From the NCBI GenBank assembly GCA_016858145.1, contig JAEHOE010000035.1:248001-312000 (forward strand): a stretch of 64,000 bases of DNA, in the 5' to 3' direction. Source of the DNA: Edaphochlamys debaryana. Its lineage: Eukaryota; Chlorophyta; Chlorophyceae; Chlamydomonadales. The position numbers and the translations under genes were made by a program. This document shows, one piece after another, positions 45,030-57,000 of this stretch. The stretch's first letter is position 1. The number at the start of each line of letters is the position of its first letter. A model generated the notes under the pieces. The model searched no databases, had not been told where the DNA came from, and saw only the letters and a list, made by a program, of their open reading frames with translations.

Positions 45030-48000
45030 ATGGGGCGCAAGAAGGTGCAGACGTCCAGCAAGCAGCCGAATGCAGAGGATCTGCTCAAGCTGCTGCACTC
45101 TCAGAATTTTGGCAAGATTCGGACGCTTGTCAAGGGAGGGCTCGATCCGAACGGGTGCATCGACAACACAGCCTGCTTTGAGAACACCACCTGGGTGACG
45201 ACTCCCGGGCAGAAGCCCCGGGTGCCGCTGCTGGTCTTTGCCTGCTTCAATGGCGTCCCAGCTCCCGTCTTGGAGTTGCTCATTAAGCTGGGGGCCTCGC
45301 CGAATGCCGTTACGGACTGCGGACTGCCGGCGCCCATGGCATGCCTGTGCGCCAAGGTTTCGGTGGAGGAGCAGCGGCAGTTGTTCCAGGTGAGCTCGAG
45401 GGCCCCAGGGAGCGAGGGTGTCGTGCGATACGCGAGCGCGGCACGGCCGTTCCGCAGTCGGGCGGGCAAAAGGCGGGAGTCACCGTTAGGCCCGCACACC
45501 CGTCCCCTCGACACGCAAGTTCTCTCGTGTGTTTCCTGGCATCTTTCAAAAACGACATGTGACAGACCTGGCGGTACTTGGGGTTGTGTTGCCCCTGTGT
45601 GTGTCGAGCGCTATGGACGGGGTTGGCGTCCCGCCCGACTGAGCTGTGCACGCCAACGGGCACGGGGGAAAGGGCGGAGGCAGGGGGCACCCGGGGCGTC
45701 GCTACCCGCACGCCCAGCTCGGGCCTCGGAGCAAGTCCCTCTCCGAAGACAGAACGGACCTCCGCGGCTGCGGAGGGGCCTTTCCTTGCCGGCTGCGGCA
45801 CGCAGTCGGGCGAGGGGCTACCCTTGCCTGGAGCCGGGGCACCGAGGCCGGGCACCACCCGAGTCGTACCGAAGCCGTTCGGCCAGGGCTTGCGTGGCGG
45901 TCCCGAGCCTGCAAGGCCAGGAAGTCCTTTTGAAGTTGCTTCCCAGCCCTCGAACTGCACTGGGACGACGTACGTCTCGAACGCGGTCAGGGGCTGTTCA
46001 GGGGCGGGACGGTCAGCGGCGCGGCTCTGCGCCTGAGGCCGAGTCGGCGGCCGCACCTGCCCTTGCGCGACCGCTGCAGCCCGGAAGGGGCGGTGGCACG
46101 GCGCAGAGCGACAGACTGCCGGCGCCGCTCCACTCGGTGCCCCTCGCAGCGGCCCCGCTACTGCTGGCCCAACACAACGCTTAGCCCTGTTGCACCACCC
46201 GCGAGGCCGGAAGCGGTGGTGTGCAATTCCGCTCAGTTCCTCGAACCCCCCCCGCCGTCTCCCCGCCTCCGCCCCGGCCCCCGCAGGTGCTCAAGGCGCA
46301 CCGCTGCTCCACCTTCAATGCGGCGGTGCGATCCGCGCGCAACGAGGAGCCGATCCACGTGACCACCAAGATCCTGGATCTCAGCGACTGGACCGCGCCG
46401 CGCAAAGTGGAGGGCGTGGGTGAGCGTGCGGAGCATGCGGAGGAGGATAGCATGGGGAGGCGGACGGAAGCGGGAGATGGGGGCAGGGTCGCGGGGGAGC
46501 ACGAGCTGGGATCAGGGGGTGGGGTCGTGGCTGTGGGTCGACTCGGCGTGTGGATGGGCGCTCACGCGCTGACTCGCCCGGCCCGCAGAGCTGCTCGTCC
46601 AGTCCGGCACGTTTGAGCTGCCCGGCGGCGCGATGGACGAGCGGGCGGTGTACGAGTTCGTGGCCAGTGCCGTGCGGCAGCCGTGCGGCCACAAGCTGCT
46701 GGACTGCCTCTGGAGGTGGGGCCACAGATGGCACGTGGCGGTGCACGTGGGGTCGTGGGATCCAGCGCGGCTGACGACCGTTCGGGCTGCTGCTGACAAG
46801 TCCTGCAGCTTAAGGATCCCCTTGCAGCATCCGGCGTGCCGGCGTGGCCGACCCCACATGCGACGCCCGTTTGGCTTCCCGCGCTCCACCCCACCCCGCC
46901 GCCTTCCCCGCAGGCACTTCCCCACCGTGCTGCTGCCCCGCCAGCCGCACGACGACTGCCTGCTGCTGCGCGCCGCAGCCGAGTCGTGGCTGGACCCCGC
47001 CTGGCGCCACAGCGGCGAGCGGCAGCACACGGTCACCATGGCGGTGGTGCTGCGGACGCTGCTGGAGCACCCGGCGCTGGGGGAGCCGGAGCGGCAGGCC
47101 GTGGGTGCGTCGCGTCGCGCCGCCTCGGGGCTGCGCTCCGCCGGGTTGTGCTGGGGGTTGCGCTGGGGGTTGCGCTGAGGGCTGCGCTGCGCTGGGCCGC
47201 TTTAGGCTGGGGAGCGGTCCGGAGTGGGGTTGAGTGGGGTTGAGGGACGGCTGCGGCCCGTGCGGCGACCCGGGGTCGGGGCCGCCTCGTTGCGTGCAGT
47301 ACAAGCGTCCTGCGTGCTGTCCTGACCTAGGACGTGCCCCTGCGCGCCTCCCTGTGGCCCTGCCTGCGCAGTCGCCTGGCTGCGGGCCAACCTAACCATG
47401 GTCCTCTACCGCCCGGAGCTCATCGCCTCCCTGCTCGACCGCGCGTCGGGGGCCGCGCCGCCGCCCGGTGCCGCCGCCAACGGCAACGGCAACGGCGAAG
47501 CGTCCATCGCGCCAACCGCCCCAACCGACAGCAGCCTCGGTTGCTGGTTGGCGGTTGACGACTGCGACCTGGCGCTGCCCGCGGGGCTGCTGAGCGGCCC
47601 GGCGGCGCTGCAGGGCGAGGCGCCCATCGTGGGGGGCATGAGCCTGCTGCTGGCGTACGCGGTGGACCCGGACGAGGCCCTGGCGCGGAGCGGTGAGGGG
47701 CGGGCAGGGGAGGGGAGGGCAGGGGAGGGCAGGGGAGGGGAGGAGAGGGGAGGAGAGGGCAGGGAAGGGAAGGAGAGGGGAGGGCAGGGGAGGGCAGGGG
47801 AGGGGAGGGGAGGGCAGGAGAGGGAAGGTGAGGGGAGGGCAGGGCAGGGCAGGGCAGGGCCCGTTGCGTAAGCCCGATGAGCTTGGCGGTGTGGAGCACG
47901 GGTGGCTGGGCCTTAGACCTAGGGTTCCCTCACCTTGGCTCGGCCTCAGCCTCTGCCTCCTCCGTCGTCCGCCGGCCTTACGCCCTCAGGAGTGGAGATG

Positions 48001-51000
48001 CTGCTCGCCCGCGGCGCACGTGCGGACCTGCCCTGCAGGCCGGGGCCGGACCTGCTCGGGGGCGCTGTCGGGGAGGCGGCGGGAGCGGAGGCGGCGGGAG
48101 GGGAGCAGCTGCCCTCGGTGACGCCCCTGCTGGCGGCCCTGATGCCCTTCCAGCGGAACACGGGCCTGGGTGGGTACTGGTAGTGCCTGGGAGTGGAAAG
48201 GGAACGGGAAGTCCCGATGTTTCCCGGGCGGAGCTGACTGCACTCTGCTTCTGCGTGCTCCTGGTGCTGGTCGAGATGAGCAATAGCCCCTTGCATTGCT
48301 TCTTGCGTGCCTAATACCTTGCTTGGGTGTCCCTGGCTTCCGCGCTGCTGCAGTGGAGCTCCTGTGGCGGCGCTACGAGACCACCAGCCCCGAGCAGGCC
48401 TCAGCGGAGGGGCTGCAGCGGCACAGGGCGGCCGCTCAGGCTCTGTTCCTATCGCTGCCGGGCTGGCGGGGCGCCGTGGACAGGCACCGGGGTCTGGGCC
48501 TGGCGGCTGCGGCCGCCGGAGGCGGCGACGCGCCGCAGGCGGCTGCGGCTGCCGCGGCAGCGGCGGCCCTGGGCGGCGGCGCGGCGGCGGGGCTGGAATC
48601 CATCCCGCTCGTGTGCTCGCGCGAGCGGCTGAGAGATCTGCTGGATTCCAACGTTCTGGATTTCGTGGACGGGAGGAACCTGGAGGAAGTTGAGGCGGTG
48701 CTGATGGACCTCTTGGGGGACACGGGGAGCCTGGGGGGGGAGGGCGAGGAGGGCTCGGCGGCCGGACGCAACGGCGGCGCCAGCGCCGCCGCCGCCACGG
48801 CAGCCGCCGCCGGTGGCGGCGGCGTGCTGTCGGAGCTGCCCAGCCTGGCGGCGCAGCTGGCGGCGGTCGGCGAGCGGTTGGAAGTCGAACAGTCGCGACT
48901 GGAGGAGCTGTACAACTCGGACCGTACGGACGCTGAGGTGGCGGACGACCCCGAGGTCTGGCGTGCCGAGGCCGCCGTCGAGGCCCTCGCCGCCGTACAG
49001 CGCTGCCTCCTCCGCGCCTCCCCCTCCGAGTCCTCCTCCACGACCCCCACCGACCCCTCCGCCCCCTCCTCCTCAACCCCCACCCCCGACCCCGACCCGG
49101 CCCCCGACCCCGCCTCCGCCCCCCGCTGCGACCTGCCCCCCGGCGTTGCCTTCGTGGAGGTGGTGGCGGCCCGCATCATGGCCCAGCCCGAGTGGGGCTT
49201 CTCCCGGGGCCTGCTGCTGCAGCTGGGCATGTGCCAGATGCGGCACATGCTGCGGTCGCTGCGCGCCTCGGGCGACGCCGTGGGCGCGCGGTGCATGGAG
49301 CTGCAGATGGAGGTGCTGCGGCTGCACTACGGGGAGCTGCTGCAGGTGGGGTGGGGCGGGGTGGGTTGCAGAGGGGGCCTGGAGGGATTGGGGGAGGGTG
49401 GGGAGGGGAGGGGGAGGGGGTGGGCAGAAGAGCTGTGGCTGTGCACTGTGGGTGCGGGTGGCCGGGTGAGCGGAGTGGGGCGGGAAGAGGGCAGGCGGGG
49501 TTTATTGGTCGGGTGGGGAGAGGAGGGAGGGGCAGGCGAGCTGCTGCAGGTGGGGCCGGCAGCGGGGTTTTGGAGGGGTGGGGTGGGTTGAGGCGGGAGC
49601 AAGGGGGGCTGCCGCAGGTGTGGTTGCGGGGTCGGCAGGTCGCGGAGGACGTGGATGTGGAGGGCCCCACACCGCCCCCTCCGCACGCCTCTTTGGACCC
49701 TGCAGGGCATGGCCGCCGAGGAGCGGCGCCTCCTGGCGGACCTGGTCCGGGCCCTAGAGGCAGCGGACGAGGCGCGGGCGGCGGAGGAGGCGGCGGCGGA
49801 GCGGGAGGCGGCGGCGGCGGCGGCAGGGACCTCCGCCAAGGCCGAGGCTGCCCCCGCCAAGGCGGCCGGCAAGGGCAAGAAGGCCGCCGCCGGCAGTGCA
49901 GCGGGCGGCGACAGCGGCGGCAGCGCCAAGGGGAAGGGCAAGGCGGCGGAGGGCGCGGCGGCGGCGCAGCCGGCGGCGGCGGCGGCGGCAGCGGCGGCGG
50001 GGGACCAGGCGGTGGTCGAGGCGGCGGCAGCGGAGGCGCCGTCAGCGGCGGCAGCGGCCGCCGCCACGGACTCGGCGCCCAAGTTGCCGGCCTCCGTGTC
50101 CCCGTCGGACGTCCCGGCGGCGGCGGCTGCCGTACAGGCTCCGTACGGCACGGCCGAGTCAACCATCAACCGCCACGACATGCACCGCGCGCTGCTCCCC
50201 GGGGAGGCCCTGGATGAGGAGGGCGATGACGGAGACAACTGGCTGAGCGATGGGGACAGCGATGGCGACGGCGACGGCGAGGGCCTCACGCCAGCGGGGG
50301 CCGCCGCGGGCCGCGCCGGCGGCGCCGGCGCAGCGTCAGCGGGCGGCGTGTCGTCTCCGCCGCTGGCCGCCAAGGCCGAGCCCGCGCCCCACAAGTCAGC
50401 CACCAAGGCTCGCAAGGACCGGCGGCGGAAGCAGCAGCAGCTACAGCCGCCGCCCGCCGGCGGCGGTGGCGGCGGCGACGGCGGCAGCGGCGCGCCTGCC
50501 GCGGGTGCCGCCGGCGGCGGCTCGGAGGTTGAGGAGCCCATCGGTGCGGCCACGACCGCGCGCCGCCGAATCCGCCGCGCCTTTGCCTCGGAGAGCGGCG
50601 CTGTTCCCTTGGAGCAGGCCCTAGAGGATGCCCTGATGCCTGCTGATGGGTCCGCCTGGGGGGCTGCCGGCGGCGGTCGGAGGTCCGGCGTCGGCGCGAC
50701 GGCGCCCATGTCCGTCCCGCCGCCGCGGCGGAGCGGGATGCACGGCGGATCTGAATCTGAATCTGCATCCGGATCTCCGGGTGCTGACGGCACGTACGGC
50801 GCATACGAGTACTTGGGCGCTGCGGTCATGATGGCCAACAACAGTGTCACGGGCCCGGGCGGATCCACGTCGTACGATCGGCGCAAGTCTAAATCTGGAT
50901 CCGCATCTCCGTCTGCGTCCGAGTCGGCCAATAGCAGTAACTACGACACGCCCGCTGGCGGCAGCGCTAGCGGCAGTGAGGCGGAAGGCGAGGGCCCGGC

Positions 51001-54000
51001 TCGCGGCGGAGGCGCTGGCACTAGCAACGCCGGTGCACCGCCGGGCGAGGCGCCGGCAGCGACTGGAGGGCGGCAGAGCAGAGGCGCCACTGGGCCTGGG
51101 ACGGGCGGCGTGATGGTGGCTGGGCGGCGGATCAGCACGGGCAACGGGCCGACGGGGCCGTACGCGTGCAGCTCAGGCGGCTCGTTCGGGTCCGCTACGG
51201 GCGGGTACGGCAGCGGTACAGGGTACGGCCCCGAGTACGGGCTGGAGTCGGTTGGCGGCGACATGGGCGCCCTGGATTCTTCCGTACAGTCCAGCCCGTC
51301 GCGCCGGTGCGCCGGCGGCGCCAGATCTGACCGCCGTGCCAAGCCCGCCGTTGCCGCCGCCGCCACTGGCGGCGCCGCCGGGGCAGCTGGTGGCAGCGGT
51401 GGCGGCGGCGATGACGTGCTGTTGCGCGCCGCCGCCGCCGCTGGGGCGCTGGAGCCTGTGGCTACCTATATGACGCCGTCTGGTGAGATCGGCACAGCTA
51501 TGCGGATCACGGGTCCCATGCCGGTTTTCATCGAGGGCATCGACGACCTCCCATCTCCCAACGGCGGCAGCCCGCGCAAGCCGCCGCCGTACACGCTAAT
51601 CGTACGGCCGCTGAACCCGCAGCGCGCGCGCGAGGCCATGCAGGCCGCCGTCGCTGAACGGGCCGCCGCCGCCGCCGCCACAACAGCCGCCGCCGAGCCT
51701 GGATCCGATTCGGCCGTGGATTCTGAGTTGGCCGGCCGCGTCGCGCCTGCGTTGCCCGTTCGCCGTGGTCCCAACCACCATGGTGCGGACCGGGGCGCGG
51801 ATTCGGACGGCTCGTCAGGCAGCGTCAGCTTCCCAGGCCGTACGACAGATTCGCCTACGGCGGCAGCGCTGGCGGCGGCCGAGCGCTCGGCGTCGAAGGC
51901 TGCGTCGGGCCGTCGGCCCCAGCCGCCGCCGCCGCCCCAGCCGAGGTCTCACCTGCGGTTGGCACGTGACGGTACAGCTGCGCGCAGGTGCGCTGCAGTT
52001 GGAGGGACGCTTCATGACTCATGCTGACTCATGTGTGGGGGCAGAAGCTGTTGCAGGGCTACGCGTTGGATCGGTGACCGGGGGGCATGTGGCTTCCGTG
52101 GGGAGGGGGGACCTCCACGGGGGGACGTGTTTCCAAGCCCGGCCGGCCTCGTGCAAGCAAAGGCTAAAGTGGACTGGCAGGAGGCAACCCACACTGAGTC
52201 TATGTTGTCCTCGTGTTTGCAGCCTTTCCCCACACACTTACCCGCCTCGTTGCCCAACACTTACCCACCCCTTTGCCGCGCCTCTCTTCGGTCGCCCGCC
52301 CGCCCGGCCCGCAGGTCCGACTCGGACTCTTCGGCTTCCTCCACACGTGCCTACATCGTACAGGGCGGCGCGTACGGCAAGTTCGCTACGAAGGAGGCCG
52401 CATGGCCGGCACGTGGCTCCGACCAGGCTCCGGCGGCGCAGCCTGGCAGTGCCTTAGTCATCGATGCTGACGTGGAGGGGGCAGGGGGCGGCTCTGACGG
52501 CGGCGCAGCCCGGCTTAGGTCCTCAACGCCGGCAGGCGCCGCCAGCGGCTGTGTCTCGGGGTCTTCCCGGCCGGGCCGTTGCCGCGCCTGGGGCCGGTCG
52601 CGTGGTAGCGGCGGCGGCGGCGGCAGCGCTGGCGGCGGCGGCGAGGGGGACAGCCAGGGCGACGGCGAGGGCGAGGGTGAGTGCTTTGGGGGTCGCGGCG
52701 GCGCTTCGTCGGCGGCGGCGCCGGGGCGGCAGCGGCGGCGGTTGATGGCGCGGCGGACGCAGGCGCAAACGGGGGCAGCCGACGGCGCAGGTGTGGGAGC
52801 GGAGGCTCGGCGGGCGGCGGCAGCGGGGGGCGCAGCGGGACAGGAGCACTCCAGCTCCTCACATGGCGGCGCTGGCGGCGGCGGCGGCTCCAGCAGCAGC
52901 GGCCGCCGCGGCAGCAGCAGCAGCCGGCTGTCGTACGGGTCTGACGGCTCCGTCACGAACGCTGGCGGCGCCGCCGCCGCCGTCGGCACCAGCGGCCGCG
53001 GCGCTGTCGCCGTCGAGTCCGACGGCTCCGTCGGGCCGGCGCCTCGGCGCAGCGGCGGCGCCGGCAGGGCTGGCGGCGGCGGCGACGAGTCTGACGTCAG
53101 CAGCGACTCGACGCAGGAGTGGCCGCCGCGGCCACGCGGGGGCGGCTCGGCGGCGCGAGCGGGCAAGGCGGCGGCCAAGGAGGGCAGGTCGGATTCGGAC
53201 CGGCCGTCGGCTGGCTTCTCCGGCCGTCGGGCTCCGTCCGGTTCCGGCGCCGAGTCCGGTCCGGGGCCGCGGCGGAGCGCCGGCTCCGACGGTGAGTCCT
53301 CCGACGGCAGCGTCACCAGCCCGCCGCAGCGCCAGCCCCGCGCCGCCAAGGCGGCGGCGGCGGCGGCGCCAGCCTCTGCTGCGCGGAGCCGCCCTGGCGG
53401 CGGGGATAAGTCCGATAACAGCATCGAGAGCGCGCCGCCACCGCCGCCGCCGCCGTCAGCGTCCGTGCCAGCTGGTGCTCGTGCCGCTGATAAGGCCACG
53501 ATGGCGGCCGTCCGCAGCGGCAGCGGCGGCATCGCTGGCGGAGACGCCGACGCCGTTGCGACCATCGCCGCCAGCAGCGGCAGCAGCAGGGGCAAGTCGG
53601 CGTCGCCGCCAGCGGCGGCGGTGACGTCGACGGCTGCAGCTCCGGCGGCTCGGGCTCCGGCGGCGGCGCGAGCCGACGGCGGCCGCCGCCGCCGCGCCGC
53701 CAGCCCGAGCGACGACGACGCTGCGCCGGGCGTCAGCGGCCGCCGAGACAGCGGCCCCTCCTCCCCCCGCCAGACCTCCCCCTCCCGCACCACCCCCGTC
53801 GCCGCCGCCACGCAACGCGCCGCCACGTCTGCCTCCCCGCCGCCACCCGCCGCCGCCGCCGCCGGCCAGCCGCCGTCATCGCTGCAGACGCCGCCGCCGC
53901 CGCTTCCCGCCGGCTGCGAGAAGGCCCTTTCGGCGCTGCTGTCGAACCTTTCGACTGCCGAGAAGATCCACCCCCGTACGAACTGGCTGCCGCCCGGCGG

Positions 54001-57000
54001 CGGCGGCGTGGCGGCGGCGGCGGCGCGCAGCTACGTGCTCATGCTCAGCGGCGCGGCGCCGGAGGAGGGCTTCACTCCGCCGCCGCCCTCAGTGCTGCAG
54101 GTGAGCTGGGCTGGGCTGGCTGGATGGTGATCCGGGTTGGGACCAAACCTTCTTGAGCCCCAGCGCGCGTACCTCTCCCCACCTCTGTAACGGTATCCCT
54201 CCCAGGTGTTGGCTGCCTGCCCCAGCCGCGGCGAGGGCCTGCACGCCTGGGCCACGGAGCTGAGGAGCGCCCTCACCGCCGCAGCCGAGTGAGCACCCGG
54301 GCTTGCGGGTTGGGGTTGGTTGGGAAGGGAGCCTGTCGGGGCGGAGAAGCGCATGAGAGGAGGAGGTTTGTGAGGGTATTGGGAAGGGAGGCTGTCGGGG
54401 CGGAGGAGCGTACGGGGGCGAGACGCGAGAGGGAGGGGAGGCGTGGCCCTTGGCCGCGGCCCCGTTTGAGTGGTTCCTCCTTTGCCTGCCTCATGTGATC
54501 TCACCCTCACCCTCACCGTCACCCTCCCTGCCCTCCCCTCCTCTGCCCGCCCCCAGCTGCGAGCACCAGCGGCTCTACGTCATCGCCGACGCCCCCACCC
54601 CCCGCTGGCCGCCCTGGCTGCCCGCCCTGCGCGCCGCCATCCACGGGGCGGTCATGGACGCACTCAAGCAGGACAAGGTGTGTGTGTGTTGGGGGGGGGA
54701 GGTGGCGGGGAGGAGGGAGGGAAAGGATGAGCGGGGTGCCGCCGTCGGGCCCCACCCCCGCGAAGCGGACGGGGGAGAAGAAGATTGCGAGCGGGGTGTG
54801 TCCTCCGAGGGGGGCCGGAGGGCGGCTTAGGATTGTACCTGCACCCTTGGAGTCCCGGTCGAAAGTGCCCGGTCCTTCCGCCCCCCTCTGGGCCCCTCCC
54901 TCCCTCCCCCTCAGTCCTCCTTCGAGGCTGCCCAGGTGGCCGGCGGGCGCCTGTCCAAGCGCATCTGCCCCGCCTGGCTGCGGCAGGCCGTGGGGCTGCT
55001 GCCGCTGGCGCACCTGGTCTTCCCCTTCGGGGGGGTCTACCTGTACCAGGCGGCCAGCAAGGCATTCCAGGGTGAGGGATGCGCGTGGGGCGGGTGCGTG
55101 GGGGATGCGGGGGCTGTGCGCCGAGGGCCCTATCATGGGGCAATCAAGGCCGCTCATCCGGTGGGGTGGGGTGAGGGAGGGGGAAGTTGGCGTAGGCCCC
55201 AGGAGCATGGTCGGGGCGCGGGGCAGGGAACACAGCCCGGAGCGGCGGCCGACGGGGCGGGCGGTTGGAGTAAAACGCGATCCCGCTGAGTTCCCCCAAC
55301 CCCAACCCCCAACGAACTCAACCCCCAACCATCAACCCCCAACCGCCAGACGCCGACGACCACTGCGCGCTGCTGGGCGTGGGCCGGGGCCGGGGCCCCC
55401 CGCAGCTGTGGCTGGACGAGGAGGCGCTGGGGGCGGCGGTGGCCTTCATGGAGGCCTACCCGGGCAACATGTACGGCAGGGCCTTACTCATGCAGTACAC
55501 CGAGCGCCAGGTACGGCAGGGCAGGGCAGCGCTCGAGCTTGAGGGGCCTGGACCGCTCTTCCCATGCCTCTCCCATCCCCTCCACCTTCAACCCTTTCGC
55601 CGCCTTCACCCACTCTTCCCCTCGTTTGCACCCCGTCCCCCTCCCCTCCCCAACCCACACGCCCCTCCTACCCCTCCGCTACCCCGCCGCCACCCCGCCG
55701 CTACCCCGCCGCTCCCCTCCACCACCCGCAGATCAGCCGTGCGCTGCTCCGCTCCCCGCGCTACGGACTGGCGGGCGCCGCACGCAGCGCCGAGGGGCTG
55801 CAGGTGGGGCCCTGCAGGGCTCCCCTCTCGAGGCGGAGGGGACGGGGGGCAGGGAGCTGGAAAGGGGGCTGCACGAGGCAGAGGGGCCGCAGCACAGGGA
55901 GCGCGCGGCGACCTCCGTGCAGGCCTGGCTGGGACCCCGACCCCGTCTTTGGTCCGGGTGCACCGGACTCCTGGCCTCGCCGTGCTTGCAACTGACCGTA
56001 ACCACAACTGTAACCTCTGCCGTACTGCCGTACAGGAGCTGCTGTACGCCGGGGGCGACGGCGACGTTGCGGGCGGCTACTGCGCGCCCGGTCTGGGCGG
56101 GGCCATGAGCGGCGCTGGTTGCGCTGCCTCTCTGGACGAGGAGGACGACGAGGGGCTGGCGCTGAGGGGCGCGGGGCTGACGTTCCAGGTGCGGGAGGTT
56201 GTTGGGGAGGGGTGGGGTGGAACGAGTTCGGGGGCGTTGGGGAGGCCTGGGAGTGGGGTAAGCGTGGCGTGGCGTCGGGTGGGGTGGGTTCATGCTGGGT
56301 CTTGCATGTTGACTGCCGCCGGCCTCCTCGCCCCAAGCATTACTATCGTGACTGGCCCCCCTCATCCCCGCCCCCCGCCCGCTCCCCCGCCCCCGCAGGT
56401 GCTCGGCAGCGCGCTGTGCGCCGCGAGGCAGATGCACGTGCGTGGGGGGGAGGCAGGGAGGGAGGGAGGGTTGTGGCCTCGTGTTGGTCATGGCGAGCAC
56501 TCAGGCGACTCGCCAGGAACATGGAGCGCCGTCAACGCCTGCAAACGATGCACACCCTGATGCCCCGGCTCGATTCCGTGCGCTCCCCCAGGCCGTCTGG
56601 AGGGCCACCTGGCCGGGAGGGCACGCCCTGCGCGTGGCGTCGTACAGGTGCGGCTGCCGTACACTGCACGGCTCGCAGCAGACTCCCCCGTGACCTGTCC
56701 AGCCCACCTCCGGCGCTTATCCCCGCTCCTCCCCCTCTCCTCCCGCGCCAGCTCCCTCTCCTCCACCCCCTCCCTCGCCTTCCTCACCTGCCCCTTCACC
56801 CTCTCCTCCCCACTCCCACCTGCCACCTACCCCTACCCCCTCCCATCCCCACCCCCAGCTACCTGGCCGCCACCTCCTACCCCCGCGCCGTGGTGGCCGC
56901 CCTCAACTCCTGCGTGCCCCTGGTGCTGGAGGGCGCAGCGGACCTCAGCGAGCTGCTGGCGGAGATGCGGCTGCTCAGCTTCCACCCCAGCACCGCACTG

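Noticed and set aside
49327..50931. 534-codon minus frame
   Set aside because: Antisense shadow of the Ala/Gly-codon-rich exons of the giant gene; the Pro/Ser/Ala content simply mirrors GCC/GGC repeats.
52351..53826. 491-codon minus frame
   Set aside because: Antisense shadow of exon 9 of the giant gene, with no independent splice or family evidence.
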